A stretch of DNA of 13,800 nucleotides from CAZTDU01 sp964617355 (GCA_964617355.1 CAZTXP010000096.1:1-13800); one strand, 5' to 3'. Shown: positions 1-7,991, counted from the stretch's first letter. Notes: generated by a model not told the origin, from the letters alone. Program-made: numbers and translations.

Positions 1-452
1 CGCGGCACGAGCGCCGCGACCGAGTCGACCACGACGACATCGACGCCGCCGCTACGAACGAGGATCTCCGCGATCTCGAGCGCCTGCTCGCCGGTGTCCG
101 GCTGAGAGATGAGGAGCTCGTCGGTGTTCACGCCGAGCTTCTGCGCGTACTGGATGTCCAGCGCGTGCTCGGCGTCGATGAAGGCCGCGGTGCCGCCGAT
201 CTTCTGCATCTCGGCGATGACCTGCAGCGTGAGGGTGGTCTTGCCCGACGACTCCGGCCCGTAGATCTCGACCACGCGGCCGCGCGGCAGGCCGCCGATG
301 CCGAGCGCGAGGTCGAGGCCGAGCGACCCGGTGGAGACCACGTCGATGTCCTTCACCGCCTCGGCGTCCATCTTCATGATGGAGCCCTTGCCATATTGCT
401 TTTCGATCTGCGAGAGCGCCGCGGCGAGCGCCTTGGATTTGTTGTCGTCCAT
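1..452 (-). CDS. recA: RecA recombinase, N-terminal 150 residues (cut by window edge)
   Basis: RecA binds single-stranded DNA, drives ATP-dependent strand exchange and, as a filament, triggers LexA self-cleavage in the SOS response. The reading frame runs off position 1 after 150 codons, so the C-terminal half lies outside the window. Visible landmarks are the N-terminal helix (residues 1-20, MDDNKSKALAAAL start), the Walker A motif GPESSGKTT at 65-73 with the ATP-binding Lys71, IDAEHALD around the catalytic Glu95, and a Walker B strand ending VVDSVAAL at 141-148. The start is the ATG at 452, preceded by AAGAGG five bases upstream. A leader of roughly 90 bases separates it from a sigma-70 promoter with a LexA-box candidate. 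The N-terminus is typical of betaproteobacterial RecA. Identity is near certain. Confidence 0.98.
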   Translation of the reverse strand, partial: MDDNKSKALAAALSQIEKQYGKGSIMKMDAEAVKDIDVVSTGSLGLDLALGIGGLPRGRVVEIYGPESSGKTTLTLQVIAEMQKIGGTAAFIDAEHALDIQYAQKLGVNTDELLISQPDTGEQALEIAEILVRSGGVDVVVVDSVAALVP

Positions 453-540
453 GCTTACCTCTTCTTTTCGTGTCGTCGACATCTGTGGCAGGCCGCGCCG
501 TGTCGCTAACTGCAAGGGGCGGGACTGGGCCGACACCGGG

Positions 541-560
541 TACTGTATAAACGTCCATGC
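541..560 (-). promoter_or_regulatory. Candidate LexA (SOS) box of recA
   Basis: On the minus strand the site has one perfect half, TATACAGTA, matching the right half of the gammaproteobacterial/betaproteobacterial consensus CTGT-N8-ACAG. Its left half is poor, ATGG in place of CTGT. By my alignment 13 of 20 bases match the extended consensus. It starts directly downstream of the recA -10 box, so a bound LexA dimer would cover the transcription start. The location and perfect half-site support an SOS operator; the weak left half is the reason for caution. Confidence 0.65.
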
Positions 561-588
561 ATTCTAATGGTTGACCGGGGGCTGTCAA
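561..588 (-). promoter_or_regulatory. recA sigma-70 promoter
   Basis: Read on the minus strand, a perfect -35 hexamer TTGACA (588-583) is followed by a 16-bp spacer and the -10 hexamer TAGAAT (566-561), one base from consensus. Predicted transcription begins near 553-555, inside the LexA-box candidate, and gives a leader of about 100 bases before the recA ATG. This is the strongest promoter-like sequence I found in the window. Confidence 0.8.
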
Positions 589-597
589 CGCCCCGGT
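571..597. repeat. Nested inverted repeats around the recA -35 box
   Basis: Two perfect inverted repeats are interleaved here. TTGAC (571-575) pairs with GTCAA (584-588), and ACCGGGG (574-580) pairs with CCCCGGT (591-597). The recA -35 hexamer lies between the arms of the second repeat and forms part of the first. Neither repeat is followed by a T tract on either strand, so it does not look like an intrinsic terminator. An operator for a dimeric regulator acting on recA, on the divergent reductase gene, or on both is possible but unproven. Confidence 0.5.
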
Positions 598-644
598 GTA
601 ACATCCGCGCTTTCCTCAATCCCGACAAAGACTTGGAGCATTCC

Positions 645-1520
645 ATGGCGAACATCGCATTCCTCGGACTCGGCGTGATGGGCTACCCGATGGCGGGCCA
701 CCTGCTGAAGAAGGGCGGCCACGCCCTCACCGTCTACAACCGCACCGCGGCCAAGTCGGCGCAGTGGGCGAAGGAATACGGCGGCAAGGCCGCGCCGACG
801 CCGAAGGAAGCCGTCGCGGGCGCGGACATCGTCGCCATGTGCCTCGGCAACGACGACGACGTGCGCTCGGTGGTCTATGGCGACCAAGGGGCGCTCGCCG
901 GCATGAGGAAGGGCGCGCTGCTCGTCGACCACACCACGGCCTCGGCGATCCTCGCCCGCGAGTTGCACGAGGCCTGCAAGGCGAAGGGCATCGGCTTCGT
1001 CGACGCCCCCGTGTCGGGCGGCCAGGCCGGCGCGGTGAACGGGCAGCTCGGCATCATGTGCGGCGGCGACCAGCCGGACTTCGACCGCGCCAAGCCGGTG
1101 CTCGACCTCTACGCCAAGAGCTGCGTGCTGATCGGCGCGCCCGGCGCCGGGCAGCTCTGCAAGATGGTCAACCAGATCGCCATCGCGGGCCTGCTGCAGG
1201 GGCTCTCGGAAGCGATGAACTTCGGCATGCGCGCGGGCCTCGACATGGAGAAGGTGGTGTCGGTGATCTCGAAAGGCGCCGCGCAGTCCTGGCAGATGGA
1301 GAACCGCTGGAAGGCGATGAGCGAAGTGAAGTTCGACGGCTTCGGCTTCGCCGTCGACTGGATGAGGAAGGACCTCGGCATCTGCCTCGAGGAAGCGAAG
1401 AAGAACGGCGCCCGGCTCCCCGCGACCGCGCTGATCGACCAGTTCTACTCGCAGGTGCAGGCGCGCGGCGGCAAGCGCTGGGACACGTGTTCGCTCATGC
1501 ACCTGCTGGCGAAGGACTGA
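645..1520 (+). CDS. NAD(P)-dependent 3-hydroxyisobutyrate dehydrogenase-family reductase
   Basis: This is a 291-residue beta-hydroxyacid dehydrogenase of the 3-hydroxyisobutyrate dehydrogenase / tartronate semialdehyde reductase family, cytosolic and NAD(P)-dependent. The N-terminal Rossmann motif is GLGVMG (8-13). The substrate-binding signature DAPVSGG is at 120-126, the catalytic Lys173 sits in KMVNQ with Asn177, and the KDL motif (242-244) is in the all-helical C-terminal domain. Length is normal for the family. I start at the ATG at 645 because GGAG lies six bases upstream and the glycine motif follows directly; a longer open frame from 567 lacks family sequence. It is divergent from recA and convergent with the photolyase gene. 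I found no convincing promoter of its own. The exact substrate cannot be read from sequence: 3-hydroxyisobutyrate, tartronate semialdehyde, or succinic semialdehyde (GLYR-type) are all possible. Confidence 0.9.
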   Translation: MANIAFLGLGVMGYPMAGHLLKKGGHALTVYNRTAAKSAQWAKEYGGKAAPTPKEAVAGADIVAMCLGNDDDVRSVVYGDQGALAGMRKGALLVDHTTASAILARELHEACKAKGIGFVDAPVSGGQAGAVNGQLGIMCGGDQPDFDRAKPVLDLYAKSCVLIGAPGAGQLCKMVNQIAIAGLLQGLSEAMNFGMRAGLDMEKVVSVISKGAAQSWQMENRWKAMSEVKFDGFGFAVDWMRKDLGICLEEAKKNGARLPATALIDQFYSQVQARGGKRWDTCSLMHLLAKD

Positions 1521-1529
1521 AGGCGGGCG

Positions 1530-1547
1530 GCCCACTCGTCAGTGGGC
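1530..1547. terminator. Hairpin between convergent reductase and photolyase genes
   Basis: A perfect 7-bp stem, GCCCACT (1530-1536) with AGTGGGC (1541-1547), closes a four-base loop. It begins ten bases after the reductase stop codon and overlaps the last codons of the photolyase gene, whose TGA stop spans the loop edge. There is no T tract on either side, so it is at most a weak or Rho-assisted bidirectional terminator, or an mRNA 3'-end protecting structure. Confidence 0.4.
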
Positions 1548-3089
1548 ATCCCAGCGCAGCGACCGGCGCAGCCGGTCGGCCTGCGCGCCGATCTCCTCGC
1601 GTTCGACCGCGTCCTTGCGTTCCAGGTTCCGCACCTGCTGCGCCATGCGCGGGTTGCGCGCGAAGCGCGCGGCGTGGCGCTCGAGGAAATCCCAGTACAG
1701 CGTGGTGAACGGGCAGGCCGCCTCGCCGGTGGCCGCCTTCGGCTCGTAGCGACAGCCGCGACAATGATTGCTCATGCGCTGGATGTACGCGCCGCTCGCG
1801 CAGTAGGGCTTCGATCCGACCACGCCGCCATCGCCATGCTGGCTCATGCCAAGCGCATTCGGCAGGCTAGCCCAGTCCACCGCGTCCAGGTACATCGCCA
1901 TGTGCCAGTCGTGGAAGCGCTTGGGGTGCACGCCCGCGAGCAGCGCGAAGAGACCGAGGACCATCAGCCGCTGGATGTGGTGCGCGTAGCCGTTGGCCAG
2001 CACGTTCCTCATCGCGTCGCGCACGCAGGCCATGTCGGTATCGCCGTCCCAGTAGAACGACGGTACGCCGAGGTCTTCGCAGTCCAGCGCATTCAGCTCG
2101 GCGTAGGCGGGCATCCGGGTCCAGTAGATGCCGCGCACGTACTCGCGCCAGCCGAGAACCTGCCGCACGAAGCCCTCGACTGCGTTCAGCGGGGCTCGTC
2201 CTTCGCGCCACGCCGCCACCGCCGCGTCCACGCAGCGGCGCGGATCGAGCAGGTGCAGGTTGAGCGCGAACGACAGGCGCGAGTGCGCCAGCACGTCCTC
2301 GCCCTCCCACATCGCGTCCTGCCAGTCGCCGAAGAGCGGCAGCTTCCACTCGATGAAGTGCGCGAGCAGCGCCTCGGCGTCGCGTGGCGACACCGGGACG
2401 TCGAAGCGATCCAGCCGGCCCGGGTGCGACGCGAAGCGCGCGGCGACCATCTCGATCACCTCGTTCGACGCGGGATCCGGCGCGAAGCGCGGCGCGGGCG
2501 GGATCGGCGGCGGCCCGCCTCGGCCGAAGGCCTTGCGGTTGTCGGCGTCGAAGTTCCACGCGCCGCCTTCCGGCTCGCCCTCGTCATCCACGAGGATGCG
2601 ATGCCGGCGCCGCATCAGGCGATAGAAGTCCTCCAGCCTCAGCTGGCGGCGTGCTTCGGCCCAGCGCGCGAACTCGGGGACCGTGCAGTAGAAGTGGCGG
2701 TCCTCGCGCACCTCCAGAGGCACGTCGCCGACTGTGGCCTGCAGCGACTCGAGCACGCGCAGGTCGCCGGGCTGCAGCACGACGACCTCCTTCGGCCGCA
2801 GGCGTGCGAGATCGGCGCGCAGGATGTCGGCGTGGCTCTCGCCTCGGTCGTACGCACGGTCGGCCTGCAGCGCGTGGTAGTGCACGCGTAGGCCGCGCGC
2901 ATCGAGGGAATCCCGGAAGTGCCGCATCGCGGCGAGAAAGGCGGCGATGCGCAGCTTGTGCGCCCAGACATGCATGCACTCCGAGGCACATTCCGCCATC
3001 CACACCGCGTCGCGCGCGGCGTCGAAGCCGTCGAAGGCGGCGCTCGCCGGATCGAGCTGGTCGCCCAGCACGAGGACTAACCGCCGCAT
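1539..3089 (-). CDS. Iron-sulfur bacterial cryptochrome / (6-4) photolyase (deoxyribodipyrimidine photolyase-related)
   Basis: This 516-residue protein belongs to the FeS-BCP / DPRP branch of the photolyase-cryptochrome superfamily, whose characterised member PhrB of Agrobacterium repairs (6-4) photoproducts with light. The N-terminal antenna-binding domain starts MRRLVLVLGDQLD, the family hallmark. The FAD domain carries the tryptophan- and His-rich stretch with HH at 370-371 (IQRLM follows) and DWASLPN near 405-411. Four cysteines for a [4Fe-4S] cluster are at 355, 443, 446 (CRGC) and 459, the same spacing as I recall for PhrB (350, 438, 441, 454). Family members bind FAD and 6,7-dimethyl-8-ribityllumazine. 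The ATG at 3089 shares its A with the TGA of the transporter gene, with no Shine-Dalgarno, so translation is probably coupled. It is the last gene of the run. A sensory cryptochrome role is the main alternative. Confidence 0.93.
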   Translation of the reverse strand: MRRLVLVLGDQLDPASAAFDGFDAARDAVWMAECASECMHVWAHKLRIAAFLAAMRHFRDSLDARGLRVHYHALQADRAYDRGESHADILRADLARLRPKEVVVLQPGDLRVLESLQATVGDVPLEVREDRHFYCTVPEFARWAEARRQLRLEDFYRLMRRRHRILVDDEGEPEGGAWNFDADNRKAFGRGGPPPIPPAPRFAPDPASNEVIEMVAARFASHPGRLDRFDVPVSPRDAEALLAHFIEWKLPLFGDWQDAMWEGEDVLAHSRLSFALNLHLLDPRRCVDAAVAAWREGRAPLNAVEGFVRQVLGWREYVRGIYWTRMPAYAELNALDCEDLGVPSFYWDGDTDMACVRDAMRNVLANGYAHHIQRLMVLGLFALLAGVHPKRFHDWHMAMYLDAVDWASLPNALGMSQHGDGGVVGSKPYCASGAYIQRMSNHCRGCRYEPKAATGEAACPFTTLYWDFLERHAARFARNPRMAQQVRNLERKDAVEREEIGAQADRLRRSLRWDAH

Positions 3090-4324
3090 CAGCGCGCCCG
3101 ATGCAGCTTCCAGGTCGTGAACGGCCCGAGGATCGCGCCGAGGCCGAGCACGGTCCACGCGACGCCCCAGGCGTGCGGATCGGTCGAGGCGCGCCCGCCG
3201 CCGGCGGCGTCCAGCGCCCAGCCGAACACCACCGGGCTCACCACGCCAGCGCCGAAGCCGATGAAGGAGCGCACCGCATAGGCGACCCCGAGATAGTGCG
3301 GCGGCACGGTTTCGGCCATCACGGTCGAGTGCGTGGACGAATCCGCGATCGCCGAGAAGTTGTGCAGGCACGCGAGCGCCACGAGCAGCGCGATCGGCAG
3401 CACCATCAGCCAGCCGATCGCGAAGGTGAGCACCAGGCTCACGCTCGACCACAGGAGGATGGTGCGCGTGCGGCCCCAGCGGTCAGCCATGGTGCCGCCG
3501 ACGATGCTGCCGGCGATGTTGGCGACATAGGTGAGCGCGGACAGCGACAGCGCGAGCGCCGCGGCCTCGCCGGTGCCGCGGCCGCTTGCCGACAGCGCGG
3601 CGGTGAGGAACGCCGGCAGCCAGGCCCACAGCGCGAGCAGTTCCCAGTTGTGGAAGGTGTAGCCCCAGACCGAGAGCATGCCGCGGCGGTTGCGCAGCAC
3701 CGCGGGCAGCGCGGCGAAAAGGGACTCGCCCGCCGGCCGCGGGTGCACGTGGTTCGGCGTGCCGCGCAGCGCCCACAGCGTCACCAGCCACGCCGCGAAC
3801 GGCATCACCGCGATCGCCGTGATCGCGCCGCGCCAGTCGGTGAAGCGCAAGGCCACCGCCGCGGTGCCGAGCGCCATCGCGTAGCCCGCGCTCGACCCCG
3901 CGATGAAGAAGCCCATCGCGCGCCCGCGCCGCTCGCGCGGGACGTGGTCGTTGATGAGCGCGAGCGCCGGCGTGTAGTTGCCGCCGCTGCACAGCCCTGT
4001 CAGCAGGTGCAGCCAGTAGGCCGACCAGAAGCCGTCGGCGAAGAACGCGAAGAGGAGCGGGCTCGCCCACGCCGCGATCCCCGAGAGGACGTACACGCGC
4101 TTCGCGCCATAGTGGTCGGCGAGGAAACCGACGATGAAGAGCGAGGACAGGTATCCGAGGTGGAACGCGGACTGGATCAGGCCGGCGTCGCGCGACGTGA
4201 GGCCCCAGGCCTGCTGCGTCAGCGGCAGCACCGCCGAGTAGGCGACGAACCACGTCGCGCCGAGCAGCCGGCTGCCGCAGACGAGCGACAGCCAGGCGCC
4301 CGAACCCGGGAGCATGCCCGCCAT
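3089..4324 (-). CDS. Major facilitator superfamily transporter
   Basis: This 411-residue inner-membrane protein has about twelve hydrophobic segments, the usual MFS length. The loop 2-3 signature is GFLADHYGAKR (66-76) and its second-half counterpart GGTMADRWGRTR is at 276-287; RERRGRAMG lies near 130-138. These show a secondary transporter, but the substrate is not readable; I see no drug-efflux or sugar-specific motif. The ATG at 4324 shares one base with the TGA of the upstream TPR-CHAT gene, and the TGA at 3091-3089 shares one base with the photolyase ATG. Neither start has a good ribosome site, so expression is probably coupled to the genes on both sides. Whether it exports a product related to the AmmeMemoRadiSam genes or is simply carried in the transcript is unknown. 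Confidence 0.88.
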   Translation of the reverse strand: MAGMLPGSGAWLSLVCGSRLLGATWFVAYSAVLPLTQQAWGLTSRDAGLIQSAFHLGYLSSLFIVGFLADHYGAKRVYVLSGIAAWASPLLFAFFADGFWSAYWLHLLTGLCSGGNYTPALALINDHVPRERRGRAMGFFIAGSSAGYAMALGTAAVALRFTDWRGAITAIAVMPFAAWLVTLWALRGTPNHVHPRPAGESLFAALPAVLRNRRGMLSVWGYTFHNWELLALWAWLPAFLTAALSASGRGTGEAAALALSLSALTYVANIAGSIVGGTMADRWGRTRTILLWSSVSLVLTFAIGWLMVLPIALLVALACLHNFSAIADSSTHSTVMAETVPPHYLGVAYAVRSFIGFGAGVVSPVVFGWALDAAGGGRASTDPHAWGVAWTVLGLGAILGPFTTWKLHRAR

Positions 4325-6864
4325 CAGTCGCCCACGTGCACGAAGGGCGCCCAGAAGAACGGGTGCGCAAGCGAGGCACGCGTGCCGCCGAAAGACGCCT
4401 CGGTGGCGGCGAGCTTCTGCCGCGACGCGACCAGCGCCTCCACGGCGGGCTTCCCCGCCTTCAACTCGCGGAACGCGCCGACGACGAGCGCGCGCGCCGA
4501 CGCGCTCTCCACGCTCCAGTGGCTCACCCAGAGCCCGCGAGCACCGGCGTACATGAACGCCCGCGTCATGCCGGCGAAGCCCTCGCCCGCGAGCGCCGCC
4601 GCGTTTTCGCCCGCGGTGTTGCAGGCCGAGAGCGCCACCAGCTCGGCGCCCAGCTCCATGTCCTCGATCACTTCCTTCATGGTCAAGAGGCCGTCCTCGC
4701 CCTTCAGGTCGCCGACCATGGTGAGCGCGAGCGCGGGTTGCGGCGACACGCCGCCGCCGCGCGTCGCGCCGCGCGCCTCCTGCACCTCGACGAACTCGCC
4801 GCCGAGGAATCCGTGCGTGGCGAAGTGCACGTAGCGGGCGCGGCCGAGCGCGGCGGATTTCACCGTGCGCTCCTGCGCGTCGGCGCGCAGGTAGATCGCG
4901 CTCCTGCCGCCGAGGGCCTCGGCGATCTCCTTCGCTTCCTCTGCGGTCTCCTTTAGGCGCGGGATCGCGGGCGCGCCGCCGCGCGCCTTGGCGATCGCAC
5001 CCAGCGCCGATCGCGTGGCCGCGGAGGCGCCGCCTGCCCCGCCCTGCTCCGGGCCGAAGACCGGATCGGCGAACGACACCAGTTGCAGCTCCCAGGCGCG
5101 CGGCGCGGCCGCGCCGCTTCGCTGCGACGCGATCGCCGCGAGGCTCGGCGCGTATGTGAAGCGGAAGCTGCCGCCGAGCCATGCCAGCTTCGCGTACTCG
5201 CCGAGCAGCGACCGCGCGCGATCCTTCTCCTGCACGGCGCGTTCAGCCTCCAGCGCCGCGCGATCGGCAGGGTCGTAGCGCGCCACGAGCATCTCGAGCG
5301 GCAGCGTGTTGAGCGCGCCCTCGGCCACCACGACTACGCGCTGCGCGCCGCGCAGCACGCCCTCGACGGGCGCGACCAGATCGCGATGCAGCGCATGCAG
5401 CACGGCCGGGTCGACGCGCCGCAGCGTGGCGAGCGGCGCACCGGCGCCGACCTGCTCCATCGGCCGGCGAACGGCCTCGACGCGCTGCGCCAGCTCGACG
5501 CGCTTGAGCGGCGCGACGTGCATCGCGTGCCGGTCACGCGTGAAGGCGAACACCAGCGCGCGCTCCGGCAGCAGCGCGAAGAGGAGGAGCGCTTCTCCGG
5601 GCCGCAGCAGCTTCTGCTGCACGTCGTCCGCGCCCACCGGTCGCGGCTGCGCGAGTTCCATGTAGCGCGGATAGCCCTTCCACAGGGCATCCTCCGCGGC
5701 AGCCAGGTCGCGGTCCACCGCGTCCGCGCGCCTTGCAAGCGCGGCGCCGTCGCCGCCCGACATCGCGAGCGCCTGCCGCTGGCGCGCGAGCTCCGTGGAC
5801 TGCCTGAGGAGCGCGTCGCGGCGCGCCTTCGCCGGTGCGAACTTCGGGTCGCGCGAATAGCGCGTGACGTCCGCGCGGCGCATCAGCTCCGAGAAGATGC
5901 GGCTCTGCCCGCGCGAGGCCACGGCGACGATCGCGCGGTCGTGTCCCGCCTTCGGGTCGGCCTGGTGCAGCCGCAGGAGATACTCGATGACCTCGTTCAG
6001 CACCGGCGCCACCTGCTCGGCGGCGCGCTGGCGCTCGTCCTCGTCCCAGCCCGCGCTGTCGGCGAAGAAGCGGTCGATCCCCTCCAGCGCGGCGCCGTAG
6101 AGCGCGAGCGCCCGGGCCGCGTTGCCGCGCTTCGCCTGCGCGCGCGCGAGGCCGAGCGCCTGCACCTTGAGCGCGCCGAGGCGGCCCGTACGGCCGATCA
6201 GCGCGAGCGCCTCGGTCATCAGGCGATCCGCGTCGTCGACCTTGTCCTGCGCGAGCAGCGTCGCGGCGATCGACAGCATCGGGAACGCGAGGTCCGCGTG
6301 ACCCGCACCGAGCGACGACGCCATGCGCGCAAGCTGCTTGCGATAGAGCGCTTCGGCCTCGGAGTGGCGCCCCTGCACCTGCAGTTCCACGCCGGTGATG
6401 TTCGCTAGCGCCTCGGGCGCGGTCTTGCCCAGCGCCTTCTCGCGCGCCGCCTGCGCGCGCGCGAAGAGCGCCTGCGCCTCGTCCTTGCGGCCCTGCCGCT
6501 GCAGGTTCATGGCGAGGAAGGTGGCCGCGCCGGCGGCGTTGAGGTGGTCCGCGCCGAGCAGCTTCTCCTGGATCGCGAGCACGCGCCGGCGCAGCGGCTC
6601 GGCATCCGCGCCGCGGTTCTGCACCTCGAGGACGAACGCCAGCTGCTGCAGCGCGTCGGACGTGTGCTCGTGGTTCTCGCCGCGCCTCGACACGCTGTCG
6701 GCGACCCACTGCCGCGCCGCCGCCTCGGCCTGCGCGTACTCCTTCGCCGACACGAGCTTGAGCACGTTCTGCATCGCCGCGAGGTGGGCGTCCTGCGCGC
6801 ACGCCGCCCACGGCAGCAACAGCGCCAGCGCGAGCGCCGCGGCGCGCAGCGACGCGCGGATCAC
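4324..6864 (-). CDS. Exported TPR-repeat protein with C-terminal CHAT (caspase-like) domain
   Basis: This is an 846-residue protein. Residues 1-24 form a signal peptide: a basic start (RASLR), a leucine/alanine core, and a likely cleavage after ACA before QD, so the protein should be exported. Residues about 33-225 are degenerate 42-residue TPR units of the kinesin-light-chain type. A charged helical linker follows to about 400. The CHAT domain occupies about 515-845, with the predicted catalytic dyad His684 (HFATHG) and Cys748 (LSACNTA), then GAR and HPFFWAPF motifs. CHAT proteins are cysteine proteases or relatives in the separase/caspase clan. The start is a GTG at 6864 whose GTGA overlaps the amrS stop. 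The substrate is unknown. Both catalytic residues are present, so activity is plausible. Confidence 0.9.
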   Translation of the reverse strand: MIRASLRAAALALALLLPWAACAQDAHLAAMQNVLKLVSAKEYAQAEAAARQWVADSVSRRGENHEHTSDALQQLAFVLEVQNRGADAEPLRRRVLAIQEKLLGADHLNAAGAATFLAMNLQRQGRKDEAQALFARAQAAREKALGKTAPEALANITGVELQVQGRHSEAEALYRKQLARMASSLGAGHADLAFPMLSIAATLLAQDKVDDADRLMTEALALIGRTGRLGALKVQALGLARAQAKRGNAARALALYGAALEGIDRFFADSAGWDEDERQRAAEQVAPVLNEVIEYLLRLHQADPKAGHDRAIVAVASRGQSRIFSELMRRADVTRYSRDPKFAPAKARRDALLRQSTELARQRQALAMSGGDGAALARRADAVDRDLAAAEDALWKGYPRYMELAQPRPVGADDVQQKLLRPGEALLLFALLPERALVFAFTRDRHAMHVAPLKRVELAQRVEAVRRPMEQVGAGAPLATLRRVDPAVLHALHRDLVAPVEGVLRGAQRVVVVAEGALNTLPLEMLVARYDPADRAALEAERAVQEKDRARSLLGEYAKLAWLGGSFRFTYAPSLAAIASQRSGAAAPRAWELQLVSFADPVFGPEQGGAGGASAATRSALGAIAKARGGAPAIPRLKETAEEAKEIAEALGGRSAIYLRADAQERTVKSAALGRARYVHFATHGFLGGEFVEVQEARGATRGGGVSPQPALALTMVGDLKGEDGLLTMKEVIEDMELGAELVALSACNTAGENAAALAGEGFAGMTRAFMYAGARGLWVSHWSVESASARALVVGAFRELKAGKPAVEALVASRQKLAATEASFGGTRASLAHPFFWAPFVHVGD

Positions 6865-7991
6865 GCGCGCGCGGGGGACAGGCGCACCGGGATGCGCCTC
6901 GGCCCGAAGGGCTTGCCGAAGGCCGTGAAGCGCCCGGCGATCGCCGTGCCGCAGTGCTTGCAGCGGCCGTCGTCGCCCAGATGGTAGCCGCGGATGTCGT
7001 ACCAGTCGCGCACGATGACCGCATTTTCGCACGCTGGGCAGTAGGTCGAGCCGCCTTCCTCGTCGTGCACGTTGCCGGTGTAGACGTAGCGCAGCCCGGC
7101 GAGGCGCGCGATCTCGCGCGCACGCGTGAGCGTGGCGGGCGGCGTCGCCGGGATGTCGCGCATCTTCCAGTCGGGATGGAACGCGGTGAAGTGCAGCGGC
7201 ACGTCGCGGCCGAGGCGATCGCGGATCCAGCGGCACATCGCCTCGAGTTCCGCATCGGAATCGTTCAAGCCCGGAATCAGCAGCGTCGTGATCTCGGTCC
7301 AGACCGTCGTTTCCTTCACTAGGTACTCGAGCGTGTCGAGCACCGGCTGCAGGTGGCCGCCGCAAGTGCGCCAGTAGAACTCGTCGGTGAACGCCTTCAG
7401 GTCCACGTTCGCGGCATCCATGCCGGCGAAGAACTCGCGGCGAGCGGCGTCGTGCGCGTAGCCGGCGGTCACCGCGACGGTCTTCACGCCACGCGCCCGG
7501 CACTCGGCGGCGATATCGAGCGCGTACTCGGCGAAGATCAGCGGGTCGTTGTAGGTGAACGCGACCGACGCGCAGCCGAGCTTGCGCGCCGCCTCGGCGA
7601 TGGTCGCGGGCGTGGCCGCGTCCATCAGGCGGTCCATCTCGCGCGACTTGGAGATGTCCCAGTTCTGGCAGAACTTGCAGGCGAGGTTGCAGCCCGCGGT
7701 GCCGAACGACAGGATGCTCGTCCCCGGCAGGAAATGGTTGAGCGGCTTCTTCTCGATTGGGTCGATGCAGAAGCCAGACGAGCGTCCGTAGGTGGTGAGC
7801 ACCATGCGCCCGCCGGCGTTCTGGCGCACGAAGCAGAGGCCGCGCTGGCCCTCGTGCAGGCGGCAGTCGCGCGGACAAAGGTCGCACTGGATGCGACCGT
7901 CGTCGAGCGCGTGCCACCAGCGCGCGGGGTGCTGCGACTCGGGCACCGCCGGATCGTGTGCCGGATCTACTGCAGGCCGCCCTGTTTCCAT
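6861..7991 (-). CDS. amrS: AmmeMemoRadiSam system radical SAM enzyme
   Basis: This 376-residue protein is the radical SAM member of the AmmeMemoRadiSam set, related to pyruvate formate-lyase activating enzymes. The cluster motif C-x3-C-x2-C is at 101, 105, 108 (CNLACKFCQNW) and should bind [4Fe-4S] and S-adenosylmethionine. Four more cysteines near the N-terminus (36, 39, 43, 53) and two CxxC pairs at the C-terminus (318/321 and 344/347) look like extra metal sites, the second resembling a zinc ribbon. The reaction and substrate are not established to my knowledge. The ATG at 7991 makes a 25-base overlap with the amrBA gene and adds about 20 residues before the conserved HPARWWHALDDG; a GTG at 7946 is an alternative start. 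No strong Shine-Dalgarno precedes either. It overlaps the CHAT gene by four bases. Confidence 0.92.
   Translation of the reverse strand: METGRPAVDPAHDPAVPESQHPARWWHALDDGRIQCDLCPRDCRLHEGQRGLCFVRQNAGGRMVLTTYGRSSGFCIDPIEKKPLNHFLPGTSILSFGTAGCNLACKFCQNWDISKSREMDRLMDAATPATIAEAARKLGCASVAFTYNDPLIFAEYALDIAAECRARGVKTVAVTAGYAHDAARREFFAGMDAANVDLKAFTDEFYWRTCGGHLQPVLDTLEYLVKETTVWTEITTLLIPGLNDSDAELEAMCRWIRDRLGRDVPLHFTAFHPDWKMRDIPATPPATLTRAREIARLAGLRYVYTGNVHDEEGGSTYCPACENAVIVRDWYDIRGYHLGDDGRCKHCGTAIAGRFTAFGKPFGPRRIPVRLSPARA

Noticed and set aside
523..551. Plus-strand promoter with a TATAAA -10 at 546-551 driving the reductase gene
   Set aside because: No -35 hexamer at a suitable distance; the A/T-rich run is explained by the LexA-box candidate of recA.
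567..644. N-terminal extension of the reductase to an ATG at 567
   Set aside because: The 26 extra residues precede the dinucleotide motif without family similarity and overlap the recA promoter; the ATG at 645 has a good ribosome site.
1542..2891. Plus-strand open frame of 449 codons opposite the photolyase gene
   Set aside because: The minus-strand photolyase has the FAD motifs and all four cluster cysteines; the antisense translation matches nothing I know.
2384..4834. Plus-strand open frame of 816 codons opposite the photolyase, MFS and CHAT genes
   Set aside because: Arginine/alanine/proline-rich translation without domains, antisense to three well-supported genes. High-GC codon bias removes stops from this frame; it is a shadow.
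4324..6864. TPR-CHAT protein as a CRISPR-linked Craspase-type effector (Csx29-like)
   Set aside because: It has a signal peptide, and no Cas gene, repeat array or gRAMP gene is in the window.
6790..6864. Lipoprotein signal on the CHAT protein at the WAAC site
   Set aside because: The -3 residue is tryptophan rather than the usual leucine or similar, and ACA before QD is a good signal peptidase I site. Lipidation is unlikely though not excluded.
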